Origin: Actinobacteria bacterium OV320
GTDB taxonomy: Bacteria > Actinomycetota > Actinomycetes > Streptomycetales > Streptomycetaceae
Direction: 5' to 3'
NCBI GenBank assembly: GCA_001298545.1
Contig: LJCX01000034.1
Span: 62,001 to 126,000, forward strand
Length of the DNA stretch: 64,000 nt
The position numbers were made by a program, and so were the translations under genes. The stretch's first letter is position 1; each line of letters opens with the position of its first letter. Below are positions 27,046 through 34,784 of the stretch, one piece after another. The notes under the pieces are model-generated. The model was not told the DNA's origin. It did not search any database and saw nothing but the letters and a program-made list of their open reading frames with translations.

Positions 27046-27198
27046 CCGGGCAGCCGGCCGCCTCGCGCACGTGATCCGGACACCGCCGCATGCCCCGGCT
27101 CCCGCCGCTCCCGCCCCCGTTGTCTCCCTCGTCCGCCCGCCCCACCGATTGCTTCGGCCTTGTCGCGGATTGGTTAACTCCCCACCGGATGAAGGGAG

Positions 27199-30100
27199 AT
27201 GGCCGATGATCGGAGCATGCGTTCACAGGACCAGCAGGACACCGCCGCTCGTCCCGCCCGGACTGCGCCCGCTGCCGCGCGTTCGGCGGACGCCGTCGGT
27301 CCGGCCATGTCCTCCGGACCGACCGTGCCCTCCGGACCCGTAGGACAGGTCGGGCCGGTCGGACTGGTCGGGCCGGTCGGGCTCGGCGGGCCGGTCGGAC
27401 TCGGCGGACCGCCAGGACTCGCCGGACCGGTCGAGTCCGGTGGCGCGCCGTCCGCCGGGCAGCTGCTGGCGTTGCAGCGCACGGCCGGCAACGCCGCCGT
27501 CGTCCAGGCGCTGGAACAGCAGCGGCAGGCCCAGCGCCACACGCACGGACCTTCCTGCGGCCACCACGACTCCACTGCCGTGCAGCGCCAGGCGCAGGAA
27601 CCCTCCTCCGGCCACCACGACTGCGCCTCCGTACAGCGCCACGCGCACGGGCCCTCCTGCGGCCACCACGGCTCCGCGGACTCCGCGCCCGTGCAGCGTT
27701 CGTCCGTGCCGGACGTGCTGCGTGCCGCCGGGCAGCCGCTGGACGGGGCGGTCCGCACGGAGATGGAGGCGCGGCTGGGCGCCGACTTCTCCGACGTACG
27801 GCTGCACACCGGGCCGACCGCCCAGCGCTCGGCGGCCGAGGTGGGGGCCCGCGCCTACACCTCCGGCAGCCATGTCGTCATCGGCGCCGGCGGTACGGAC
27901 CGGCACACCCTGGCCCATGAGCTGACGCACGTCATCCAGCAGCGCCAGGGACCGGTCGCGGGTACCGACAACGGCTCGGGGCTCAGCGTCTCGGACCCCT
28001 CCGACCGCTTCGAACGCGCGGCGGAGGAGAACGCCCGCCGTGTGCTGGCCGGTCCCGCGCCCACCGAGGCGGCCTCCGTGCAGCGGACGGCGGGCGCTCC
28101 CACCGAGGAGACGCCCGTGCAGCGGACGGCGACCGCTCCCGCCCGCGCCGGCGGGAAGATCGCCGTACAGCGCTTCGGTGAAGGCGAAGCACCCTTCGAC
28201 CACGCCCAGTACTACGCGAAGACGGGCTGGCAGGATGCGGCCGAGGAGTTCGAGAAGCGGCTGGGCGCGTACTCCTTCGGGCATCCGAGGGCGCTCGCCG
28301 CGGCCCGTAAGACCGTGTCCCGGCTCAAGCAGCTGCTCATCGCCTACGCCCGCACGGAGCACAAGGACGTGGCGCTCGCCAACAAGTCGTTCTTCAAGGA
28401 CGACAAGACGAGCGCCGGGCAGGTGGGCGAGGGCTTGACCACCGCCCAGATCAACGAGTTCTTCGCCCGCGACGGCAACGTCCGCGAGCTGATCACGGCC
28501 GTCTACAACGCCGCCTACTACAACAAGGGGGCGGAGCTCTCCCTCAAGGACATCCTCAACGGGATCATCGGGCCCAAGCCGCAGCTCGCGTCTACCCTCG
28601 GGATGAACCAGGAGGAGCTGAAGAAACACTCCGCCTTCCTCAACAGCTACTCCCGTACGGCCCTGTACGCGACGGCGAGCCTGAAGGGCAAGGGCTACAA
28701 CTACGAGAAGGACCCGTACGCGCTCGGCAACCTGTTGTGGCAGTCGGAACCGGAGACCTTCGCCGGCGACACCCTCGAAATGATCAACAGCCAGGGGCCG
28801 CGGACGGAGCGCAGCGAGGCCGACAAGGAAGCCCACCGCAAGACCCCCCGCGACTACGCGGACCGCGGCGCCCCGCTCAGCACACGTGAGCTGGACTTCG
28901 TGGGCAAACCCGGTATGGACGACAAGCTGCCCTGGAACGAGGGCACCGCCTACTGGGAGATCCAGCAGAACGAGTCCTGGCCCAAGGCGAACGCCGCGCG
29001 CGGCATCCCGGTCGTCGCGGGCATGTCCGGCACCACCACCCGGATGCTCAAGACCTTCCAGTGGATCAAGGTGTCCGGGGTGGACGTCTTCGACTACCGG
29101 ATGGCCGTGATGGGCTGGATGCTGCCGTCCTGGGACCACTCGCTCTACGAGATCCTGCGCGGTTCCTGGGCGGCCGGGGTCAAGGGGCCGGGTGAGTCCG
29201 CGGCCAAGGCCGGCAAGGGCGCCGCACTGATGTACCAGCACATCGCGCCCTTCACGGAGGAGGAGCTGCGGCAGAACGTCTGCCGCGACGGCCAGTTCCC
29301 GCACGAGCTGATGTACCTCGCCGAGGCCAACAAGCCCCGGGCGGTCGACCCCGCGGCGAGCGGCTTCATGGAGCCCGGCCAGGCCGCGGCGGGCAACGCG
29401 GCGGGCAAGTACAACGCCTTCGCGCAGGGCGACACCGCGCCCACCCCGCGCATCGCCAAGTGGAAGGCCGACAACGGGGGCGCCTCCACCGCGGCCGTCA
29501 CCGAGAAGTTCAAGCCCGCGCACGCGACCGCGCTGATGGCGTACACCGGCGGCGCGCACCAGATGATCAACTCGGTGGTGCGCAGTCGGCTGCTGCCCGA
29601 GGGGTACGCGCCCTACGGCACCGGCGCCCTGGCCACCGCGGGCGCCGAGGCCCTCTCCTTGCGGCAGATCAAGAGCCAGCTGAGCTGGGCCGCCCAGAAC
29701 GACAGTCCCCAGCAGGAGTGGGTGCCCACGCTCAACGAGGATCCGGTGATCGAGCCGCAGCTCGCGGCCGCCCGGGGCACGGACCCGGTGGCCAAGAAGG
29801 CGGCGATGGCCGTCATCGACGCCCGGATCGACGTCCTCGCCCCCGTGCTCTTCGAGGAGCTGAAGGCGCACGCCGACATGACGATGGAGGCGCTGACCCG
29901 GCTGCCTCCGGTCACCGGCACGGTCTTCCGCGGCGACTGGAACGCCGGTGGCGACGAATCGGTCTACCGGCTCGGCAAGCAGGCCGCGCTGAACTACCGG
30001 CCGGGCTCGATCTTCACGTCCTCCTTCGACAGCACCAGCAGGGAGAAGTCCGTGGGCCTGGGCTTCATGCGCGGCCAGCGGGTGTCCGGCACGAAGACGC

Positions 30101-30309
30101 ACCGGATCCTCCTGGAGCTGACGCTGAGGGGCAAGTACGGCCGTGACATCGACCCGTTCCACCAGTACCAGGGCACCGAGGCGGAGGTCCTGCTGATGCC
30201 GGGCGCGAGTTTCAAGGTGGACAGGAGCGAGTGGGTGCAGGACCCGGGCCACGACCCGGCGAACGGCGGCAGCGACTGGTACGAGCACGTCTACGCGACA
30301 GAGGCCTGA
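27199..30309 (+). CDS. eCIS-core (DUF4157) protein with C-terminal ADP-ribosyltransferase domain
   Basis: A 1036-residue multidomain protein. Residues 45-80 are collagen-like GPVG repeats. Residues 113-168 hold three imperfect HGPSCGHH...VQR modules. Residues 165-250 are the DUF4157/eCIS-core domain with the zinc-peptidase motif HELTH (240-244). More VQR repeats lead to an unrecognised helical middle (330-770). The C-terminus (about 775-1015) looks like an R-S-E ADP-ribosyltransferase: an AYTGGAHQMINSVVR helix, TVFRG with Arg911, FTSSF near 940, and a TEAE segment with Glu994 and Glu996. DUF4157 proteins are typical cargo or accessories of extracellular contractile injection systems; no such system lies in the window. 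The start is uncertain: the ATG at 27199 touches GAAGGGAG, with the ATG at 27217 as alternative. Confidence 0.85.
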   Translation: MADDRSMRSQDQQDTAARPARTAPAAARSADAVGPAMSSGPTVPSGPVGQVGPVGLVGPVGLGGPVGLGGPPGLAGPVESGGAPSAGQLLALQRTAGNAAVVQALEQQRQAQRHTHGPSCGHHDSTAVQRQAQEPSSGHHDCASVQRHAHGPSCGHHGSADSAPVQRSSVPDVLRAAGQPLDGAVRTEMEARLGADFSDVRLHTGPTAQRSAAEVGARAYTSGSHVVIGAGGTDRHTLAHELTHVIQQRQGPVAGTDNGSGLSVSDPSDRFERAAEENARRVLAGPAPTEAASVQRTAGAPTEETPVQRTATAPARAGGKIAVQRFGEGEAPFDHAQYYAKTGWQDAAEEFEKRLGAYSFGHPRALAAARKTVSRLKQLLIAYARTEHKDVALANKSFFKDDKTSAGQVGEGLTTAQINEFFARDGNVRELITAVYNAAYYNKGAELSLKDILNGIIGPKPQLASTLGMNQEELKKHSAFLNSYSRTALYATASLKGKGYNYEKDPYALGNLLWQSEPETFAGDTLEMINSQGPRTERSEADKEAHRKTPRDYADRGAPLSTRELDFVGKPGMDDKLPWNEGTAYWEIQQNESWPKANAARGIPVVAGMSGTTTRMLKTFQWIKVSGVDVFDYRMAVMGWMLPSWDHSLYEILRGSWAAGVKGPGESAAKAGKGAALMYQHIAPFTEEELRQNVCRDGQFPHELMYLAEANKPRAVDPAASGFMEPGQAAAGNAAGKYNAFAQGDTAPTPRIAKWKADNGGASTAAVTEKFKPAHATALMAYTGGAHQMINSVVRSRLLPEGYAPYGTGALATAGAEALSLRQIKSQLSWAAQNDSPQQEWVPTLNEDPVIEPQLAAARGTDPVAKKAAMAVIDARIDVLAPVLFEELKAHADMTMEALTRLPPVTGTVFRGDWNAGGDESVYRLGKQAALNYRPGSIFTSSFDSTSREKSVGLGFMRGQRVSGTKTHRILLELTLRGKYGRDIDPFHQYQGTEAEVLLMPGASFKVDRSEWVQDPGHDPANGGSDWYEHVYATEA

Positions 30310-30484
30310 CGACCCACTCGCCTGACGGCCCCCGGGCCCGACGGGACAGGCGACCCGACGGGACAGGCGACCCGTCCCGGGCGGGGCGGGGCGTCCCGTG
30401 CCGGGCGGGGCGGGGCGTCCCGTGCCGGGGCGGGGCGTCCCGTGCCGGGGCGGGGCGTCCCGTGCCGGGGCGGGGCGTCCCGTG
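30310..30484. repeat. GC-rich tandem repeats upstream of the nirBD operon
   Basis: Two families: an 18-base unit containing CGACGGGACAGG repeated near 30338-30372, and a 20-base unit (CGTGCCGGGGCGGGGCGTCC) in three exact tandem copies at 30421-30480, preceded by a 24-base variant at 30397-30420. The array runs directly into the strong hairpin at 30485-30528. No ORF is credible here. Confidence 0.85.
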
Positions 30485-30528
30485 CCGGGGCGGGGGTGTG
30501 GGGCGTAACCCTCACACCCCCGCCCCGG
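30485..30528 (+). terminator. strong stem-loop (16-bp perfect stem) after the eCIS-core gene
   Basis: Perfect 16-base arms (30485-30500 and 30513-30528) with a 12-base loop lie between the eCIS-core gene and the nirBD promoter. The left arm is the last copy of the upstream tandem repeat, so the terminator appears to have grown out of the repeat or the reverse. Confidence 0.8.
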
Positions 30529-30544
30529 CCCCGCTGAGGGCAGC

Positions 30545-30582
30545 GTTCCTCGCGGGAAACAACGGTGATGCGGTCGGGTAAC
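30545..30582 (+). promoter_or_regulatory. GlnR-type box upstream of the nirBD operon
   Basis: Four 5-mers at exact 11-base spacing: GTTCC (30545), GAAAC (30556), GATGC (30567) and GTAAC (30578). This fits the GlnR pattern of two a-b site pairs, with the second 5-mer a perfect match. It lies 23 bases ahead of the first gene of the operon. GlnR control of nirB is known in S. coelicolor; here it is inferred from sequence. Confidence 0.6.
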
Positions 30583-30605
30583 GTCGACAACGCACGCTCC
30601 TGGAC

Positions 30606-31820
30606 ATGACCTCGAATTCGCGTGTGGTGGTGATCGGCGCCGGCCTCGCGGGCGTACGACTCGCCCGCCGGCTCGGCGAGCTGGGCACGCCCGCGCTGCT
30701 GATCGGCGAGGAGGAGCACCGGCCCTACAACCGGGTCCTGCTCGCCGAGGTGCTGGCCGGCCGGTACGCCCCCGAGGTGATCGCGCTGCCCGCGCCCGCC
30801 GGACTGGTCCGGGGCCGGGTCACCGGCATCGACCGCGACCGGCGGACCGTGGCCTGCGCGGACGGCTCGGAGATCGCATACGACACCCTGGTCCTGGCCA
30901 CCGGCTCCAACCCGGTGCTGCCGCCCCTGCGCGGTCTGTTCACCCCCGACCACGTCCTGCCGGAGGGCGTCCACGCCTTCCGCACCATGGACGACTGCCT
31001 CGGCCTGTCGAAGGCGGTACGGCCGGGCGTGCGGGCGGTCGTCATCGGCGGCGGGCTCCTCGGGGTCTCCGCGGCCCGCGCCCTCGCGGTACGCGGCGCC
31101 CAGGTCGTCCTCGCCCAGCAGGCCGAGCGGCTCATGGAACGCCAGCTCGACCCGAACGCGTCCAAGCTGGTGCTCCGGCACCTGAGGGACCTCGGCGTCG
31201 AGGTCCACACCGAGTGCCGGGTCCGCGACGTGCGCTGCGTCGGCGGCGCCGTCCGCTCGGTGGAGATGGCCGACGGGTACACCCTCGGCGCCGACCTGGT
31301 GGTGCTGGCCTGCGGGGTCTCCCCGCGCGCCGGACTCGCCAAGGCGGCGGGGCTCGCCGTCCACAAGGGGATCCTGGTGGACGACGAACTCCGCACGTCC
31401 GACCCGTACATCCGGGCGATCGGCGACTGCGCACAGCACGACGGGAACGTGTACGGGCTGGCCGCACCCGCGCTGGAACAGGCGGACGTCCTCGCCGAGT
31501 CGCTCGCCGGGGACACGGGCTCCCGGTACGCCGGCACCCGCGCCCTCACCCGCCTCACCCTCGCCGGGAACAGCGCCTTCGACCTCGCCGCGTTCGGCGA
31601 GACGGAGCCGCGCCCCGGCGACGACGTCGTACAGCTCGCCGACGCCACCCGGGGCACCTACCGCAAGGTCGTCGTCCGCGACGACCGCCTGGTCGGCGGG
31701 GTCCTCGTCGGCGAACTCGGCACCGTCGGCGCGCTGGCGCGCGCCTGGGAGGGAGCAGAGCCGCTCCCCTCCGACGGCGGCCCCCTGCTCCACCTGCTCA
31801 CCAACGATGGAGGCTCCTGA
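30606..31820 (+). CDS. FAD-dependent oxidoreductase of the nitrite reductase operon
   Basis: A 404-residue pyridine-nucleotide disulfide oxidoreductase-type flavoprotein: FAD loop VVVIGAGLAGVRLARRL, NAD(P) loop AVVIGGGLLGVSAARAL, second FAD motif YIRAIGDCAQHDG, and a C-terminal NirB-like segment (YRKVVVRDDRLVGGVLVGEL). It resembles the FAD/NAD half of NirB and the NasB/NasC-type reductase partners of assimilatory nitrate reductase. Since NasA here has no visible electron input domain, this protein is a good candidate for passing electrons from NAD(P)H to it. Its stop overlaps the nirB start (TGATG). Confidence 0.85.
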   Translation: MTSNSRVVVIGAGLAGVRLARRLGELGTPALLIGEEEHRPYNRVLLAEVLAGRYAPEVIALPAPAGLVRGRVTGIDRDRRTVACADGSEIAYDTLVLATGSNPVLPPLRGLFTPDHVLPEGVHAFRTMDDCLGLSKAVRPGVRAVVIGGGLLGVSAARALAVRGAQVVLAQQAERLMERQLDPNASKLVLRHLRDLGVEVHTECRVRDVRCVGGAVRSVEMADGYTLGADLVVLACGVSPRAGLAKAAGLAVHKGILVDDELRTSDPYIRAIGDCAQHDGNVYGLAAPALEQADVLAESLAGDTGSRYAGTRALTRLTLAGNSAFDLAAFGETEPRPGDDVVQLADATRGTYRKVVVRDDRLVGGVLVGELGTVGALARAWEGAEPLPSDGGPLLHLLTNDGGS

Positions 31821-34423
31821 TGACCGCCACCCCCGGGGGCACCCCCACGATCGTGCTCGTCGGCCACGGCATGGTCGGCCAGCGCTTCCTCGAGGCGCTC
31901 GCCGAGCGCGGCCTGACCGCCACGCACCGCGTGGTCGTGCTCTGCGAGGAGCCGCGTCCCGCGTACGACCGCGTGCAGCTCACCTCGTACTTCTCGGGCA
32001 AGACGCCCGAGGACCTGTCGATGACCGACATGCGGTTCATCGCCGACCACGGCATCGAGCTGTACGTCGGTGACCCCGCGGAGACGATCGACCGCGAGGC
32101 CCGCAAGGTGACGGCCCGCTCGGGACTGGCGGTCGACTACGACATCCTCGTCCTGGCCACCGGCTCCTACCCCTTCGTGCCGCCCGTCCCGAACAAGGAC
32201 GCCGAGGGCTGCTTCGTCTACCGCACGATCGAGGACCTCCTCGCGATCGAGGAGTACGCCAGGACGAGGACTACGGGTGCCGTGGTCGGCGGCGGTCTGC
32301 TGGGCCTGGAGGCGGCCGGTGCGCTGAAGGGCCTCGGGCTCACCTCCCACATCGTGGAGTTCGCACCCCGCCTGATGCCGGTCCAGGTCGACGAGGGCGG
32401 TGGCGCCGCGCTGCTGCGCACCATCGAGGACATGGGGCTGTCCGTCCACACGGGCGTGGGCACCCAGGAGATCGTCGTCGACGAGTCCGGCGCCGTCACC
32501 GGTATGAAGCTCTCCGACGGCTCCGAACTCGCCACCGATCTGGTGGTGTTCAGCGCCGGCGTCCGTCCCCGCGACCAGCTGGCCCGCGAGTGCGGCCTCA
32601 CGGTCGGCGAGCGTGGCGGCATCGCCGTCGACGAGCAGTGCCGCACGCTGAACGACCCGCACGTGTTCGCGATCGGCGAGTGCGCGCTGGCGGCCGACGG
32701 CCGGGTGTACGGCCTGGTGGCCCCCGGCTACGAGCAGGCCATCACGGTCGCCGCGACCATAGCGGCCGACGAGTCCGAGCAGCTGACCTTCACCGGCGCC
32801 GACCTCTCCACCAAGCTGAAGCTGCTCGGTGTGGACGTGGCGTCCTTCGGTGACGCGCACGGCACCGCCGAGGACTGCCTCGACGTCGTCTACTCCGACT
32901 CCCGCTCGGGCCTGTACAAGAAGCTGGTCATCGGCCGCGACGGCACGCTGCTCGGCGGCATCCTGGTCGGCGACGCGGAGGCGTACGGCACCCTGCGCGC
33001 CTTCACCGGGTCCGTACCGCCCGTCGCCCCCGAGTCGCTGGTCCTGCCGGCCGGTGCCGGCGAGTCCGTCCAGCTCGGCCCGTCCGCACTGCCGGACGAG
33101 GCGATCGTCTGCTCCTGCCACAACGTGTCGAAGGGCGCGATCCGCGGCGCGGTGACGGAGCACTCCTGCACCACCGTGCCCGAGGTGAAGAAGTGCACCA
33201 AGGCCGGTACCGGCTGCGGCAGTTGCGTCAAGGTGCTCGGCCAGCTGGTCACCGCCGAGCTGGAGGCGAGCGGCGTCGAGGTCGACAAGGGCCTGTGCGG
33301 CTGCTTCTCGCAGACCCGCGAGGAGCTGTACGAGATCGTCCTCGCCCTGCGCATCAACACCTACCAGGACCTCCTCGACCGCTACGGCCGGGACAGCGCC
33401 CGGGGCGGCGACGGCTGCGAGGTGTGCAAGCCGACCGTCGGCTCGATCATCGCCTCCCTCGCCCCGACGATCGGCGCGAGCGGCTACGTCCTGGACGGCG
33501 AGCAGGCGGCCCTCCAGGACAGCAACGACCACTTCCTCGCCAACCTCCAGAAGAACGGCTCCTACTCGGTCGTCCCACGCATCCCCGGCGGTGAGATCAC
33601 CCCCGAGGGCCTGATCGTGATCGGGGAGATCGCCCGCGACTTCGGCCTCTACACCAAGATCACCGGCGGCCAGCGGATCGACATGTTCGGCGCCCGGGTG
33701 GAGCAGCTCCCGCTGATCTGGACCCGGCTGGTGGACGCCGGCTTCGAGTCCGGTCACGCCTACGGCAAGTCGCTGCGCACGGTGAAGTCCTGTGTCGGAC
33801 AGACCTGGTGCCGCTACGGCGTCCAGGACTCCGTCCGCATGGCAATCGACCTGGAGCTGCGCTACCGGGGGCTGCGCTCCCCGCACAAGCTCAAGTCGGC
33901 GGTGTCGGGCTGCGCCCGCGAGTGCGCCGAGGCCCAGTCGAAGGACTTCGGCATCATCGCCACCTCCAACGGCTGGAACCTCTACGTCGGCGGCAACGGC
34001 GGCGCCACCCCGCGCCACGCCGACCTGCTCGCCCAGGACCTCACCGACACCGAACTGGTGCGCCTCATCGACCGGTTCCTGATGTTCTACATCCGCACCG
34101 CCGACCGCCTGGAGCGCACCTCGACCTGGCTGGACCGGATCCCCGGCGGCCTGGACCACGTACGGGACGTGGTGGTGGAGGACTCGCTCGGCATCTGCGA
34201 GGAGCTGGAGTCCCTGATGACCGACCATGTCGCGCACTACGCCGACGAGTGGGCGACCACCATCAACGACCCGGAGAAGCTCGCCCGGTTCGTGTCCTTC
34301 GTCAACGCGCCCGACACCCCCGACCCGGTCGTCGGCTTCGTGCCCGAGCGCGACCAGATCAAGCCCGACCTGCCGTTGCTGTCCATTGGCCACCGTCCCC
34401 TGGAAGGGAGCGCCCAGCGATGA
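31820..34423 (+). CDS. nirB: assimilatory nitrite reductase large subunit NirB
   Basis: An 867-residue enzyme reducing nitrite to ammonium with NAD(P)H. The N-terminal FAD/NAD domain has IVLVGHGMVGQRFLEAL and GAVVGGGLLGLEAAGAL. A BFD-like [2Fe-2S] region shows IVCSCHNVSKG and CTKAGTGCGSC, then GCEVCKP. The C-terminal sulfite/nitrite reductase domains bind coupled siroheme and [4Fe-4S] through CVGQTWC and SGCARECAEA. Length and domain order are normal for NirB. It is translationally coupled to the FAD protein upstream (1-base overlap) and nirD downstream (4-base ATGA overlap). Confidence 0.97.
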   Translation: MTATPGGTPTIVLVGHGMVGQRFLEALAERGLTATHRVVVLCEEPRPAYDRVQLTSYFSGKTPEDLSMTDMRFIADHGIELYVGDPAETIDREARKVTARSGLAVDYDILVLATGSYPFVPPVPNKDAEGCFVYRTIEDLLAIEEYARTRTTGAVVGGGLLGLEAAGALKGLGLTSHIVEFAPRLMPVQVDEGGGAALLRTIEDMGLSVHTGVGTQEIVVDESGAVTGMKLSDGSELATDLVVFSAGVRPRDQLARECGLTVGERGGIAVDEQCRTLNDPHVFAIGECALAADGRVYGLVAPGYEQAITVAATIAADESEQLTFTGADLSTKLKLLGVDVASFGDAHGTAEDCLDVVYSDSRSGLYKKLVIGRDGTLLGGILVGDAEAYGTLRAFTGSVPPVAPESLVLPAGAGESVQLGPSALPDEAIVCSCHNVSKGAIRGAVTEHSCTTVPEVKKCTKAGTGCGSCVKVLGQLVTAELEASGVEVDKGLCGCFSQTREELYEIVLALRINTYQDLLDRYGRDSARGGDGCEVCKPTVGSIIASLAPTIGASGYVLDGEQAALQDSNDHFLANLQKNGSYSVVPRIPGGEITPEGLIVIGEIARDFGLYTKITGGQRIDMFGARVEQLPLIWTRLVDAGFESGHAYGKSLRTVKSCVGQTWCRYGVQDSVRMAIDLELRYRGLRSPHKLKSAVSGCARECAEAQSKDFGIIATSNGWNLYVGGNGGATPRHADLLAQDLTDTELVRLIDRFLMFYIRTADRLERTSTWLDRIPGGLDHVRDVVVEDSLGICEELESLMTDHVAHYADEWATTINDPEKLARFVSFVNAPDTPDPVVGFVPERDQIKPDLPLLSIGHRPLEGSAQR

Positions 34424-34770
34424 CCCTGGCACTCGAGACGACCGACCTCAAGGTCCAACTCCGGCTGGAGGAGCAGTGGTTCACGGTCTGTGACCTCGGC
34501 CAGCTGATCCCCGGCCGCGGGGTGGCCGCCCTGCTGCCCGACGGCCGCCAGGTCGCCCTGTTCCGGGACCGGGCCGGTGAGGTGTACGCCGTCGACAACC
34601 GCGATCCGTTCGGCGGCGCGGCCGTCCTCTCCCGCGGTCTGACCGGGACCCACGAGGGCCGCACGTTCGTCGCCTCCCCGCTGCTCAAGCAGCGTTTCGA
34701 CCTGCTGAGCGGGGAGTGCCTGGACGACGACACGGTGCGCATCGCCACCTACCGGGTGCGCACCGCCTGA
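34420..34770 (+). CDS. nirD: nitrite reductase small subunit NirD
   Basis: A 116-residue protein with a Rieske-like fold (WFTVCDLGQLIPGRGVAAL, YAVDNRDPFGGAAVLSRGL, FVASPLLKQRFDLLSGECL). As in other NirD proteins the Cys/His ligands of a Rieske cluster are missing: the usual CxH position reads NRDPF. It therefore probably acts as a structural partner of NirB. The start ATG overlaps the nirB stop by 4 bases. Confidence 0.95.
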   Translation: MTLALETTDLKVQLRLEEQWFTVCDLGQLIPGRGVAALLPDGRQVALFRDRAGEVYAVDNRDPFGGAAVLSRGLTGTHEGRTFVASPLLKQRFDLLSGECLDDDTVRIATYRVRTA

Positions 34771-34784
34771 CGGTCGTCCGCCGC

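Noticed and set aside
27223..30288. 1021-codon minus-strand ORF opposite the eCIS-core gene
   Set aside because: Mirror of third-codon G+C bias; no recognisable motif and no ribosome site, while the plus strand has HELTH and ART signatures.
30397..30500. Possible CRISPR array
   Set aside because: Units are contiguous tandem GC-rich repeats without unique spacers; no cas genes in the window.
31658..34432. 924-codon minus-strand ORF opposite nirB
   Set aside because: Shadow frame of a well-identified NirB gene.
34594..34650. Rieske iron-sulfur site in NirD
   Set aside because: The Cys-x-His ligands are replaced (NRDPF), as in NirD of other bacteria, so no cluster is claimed.
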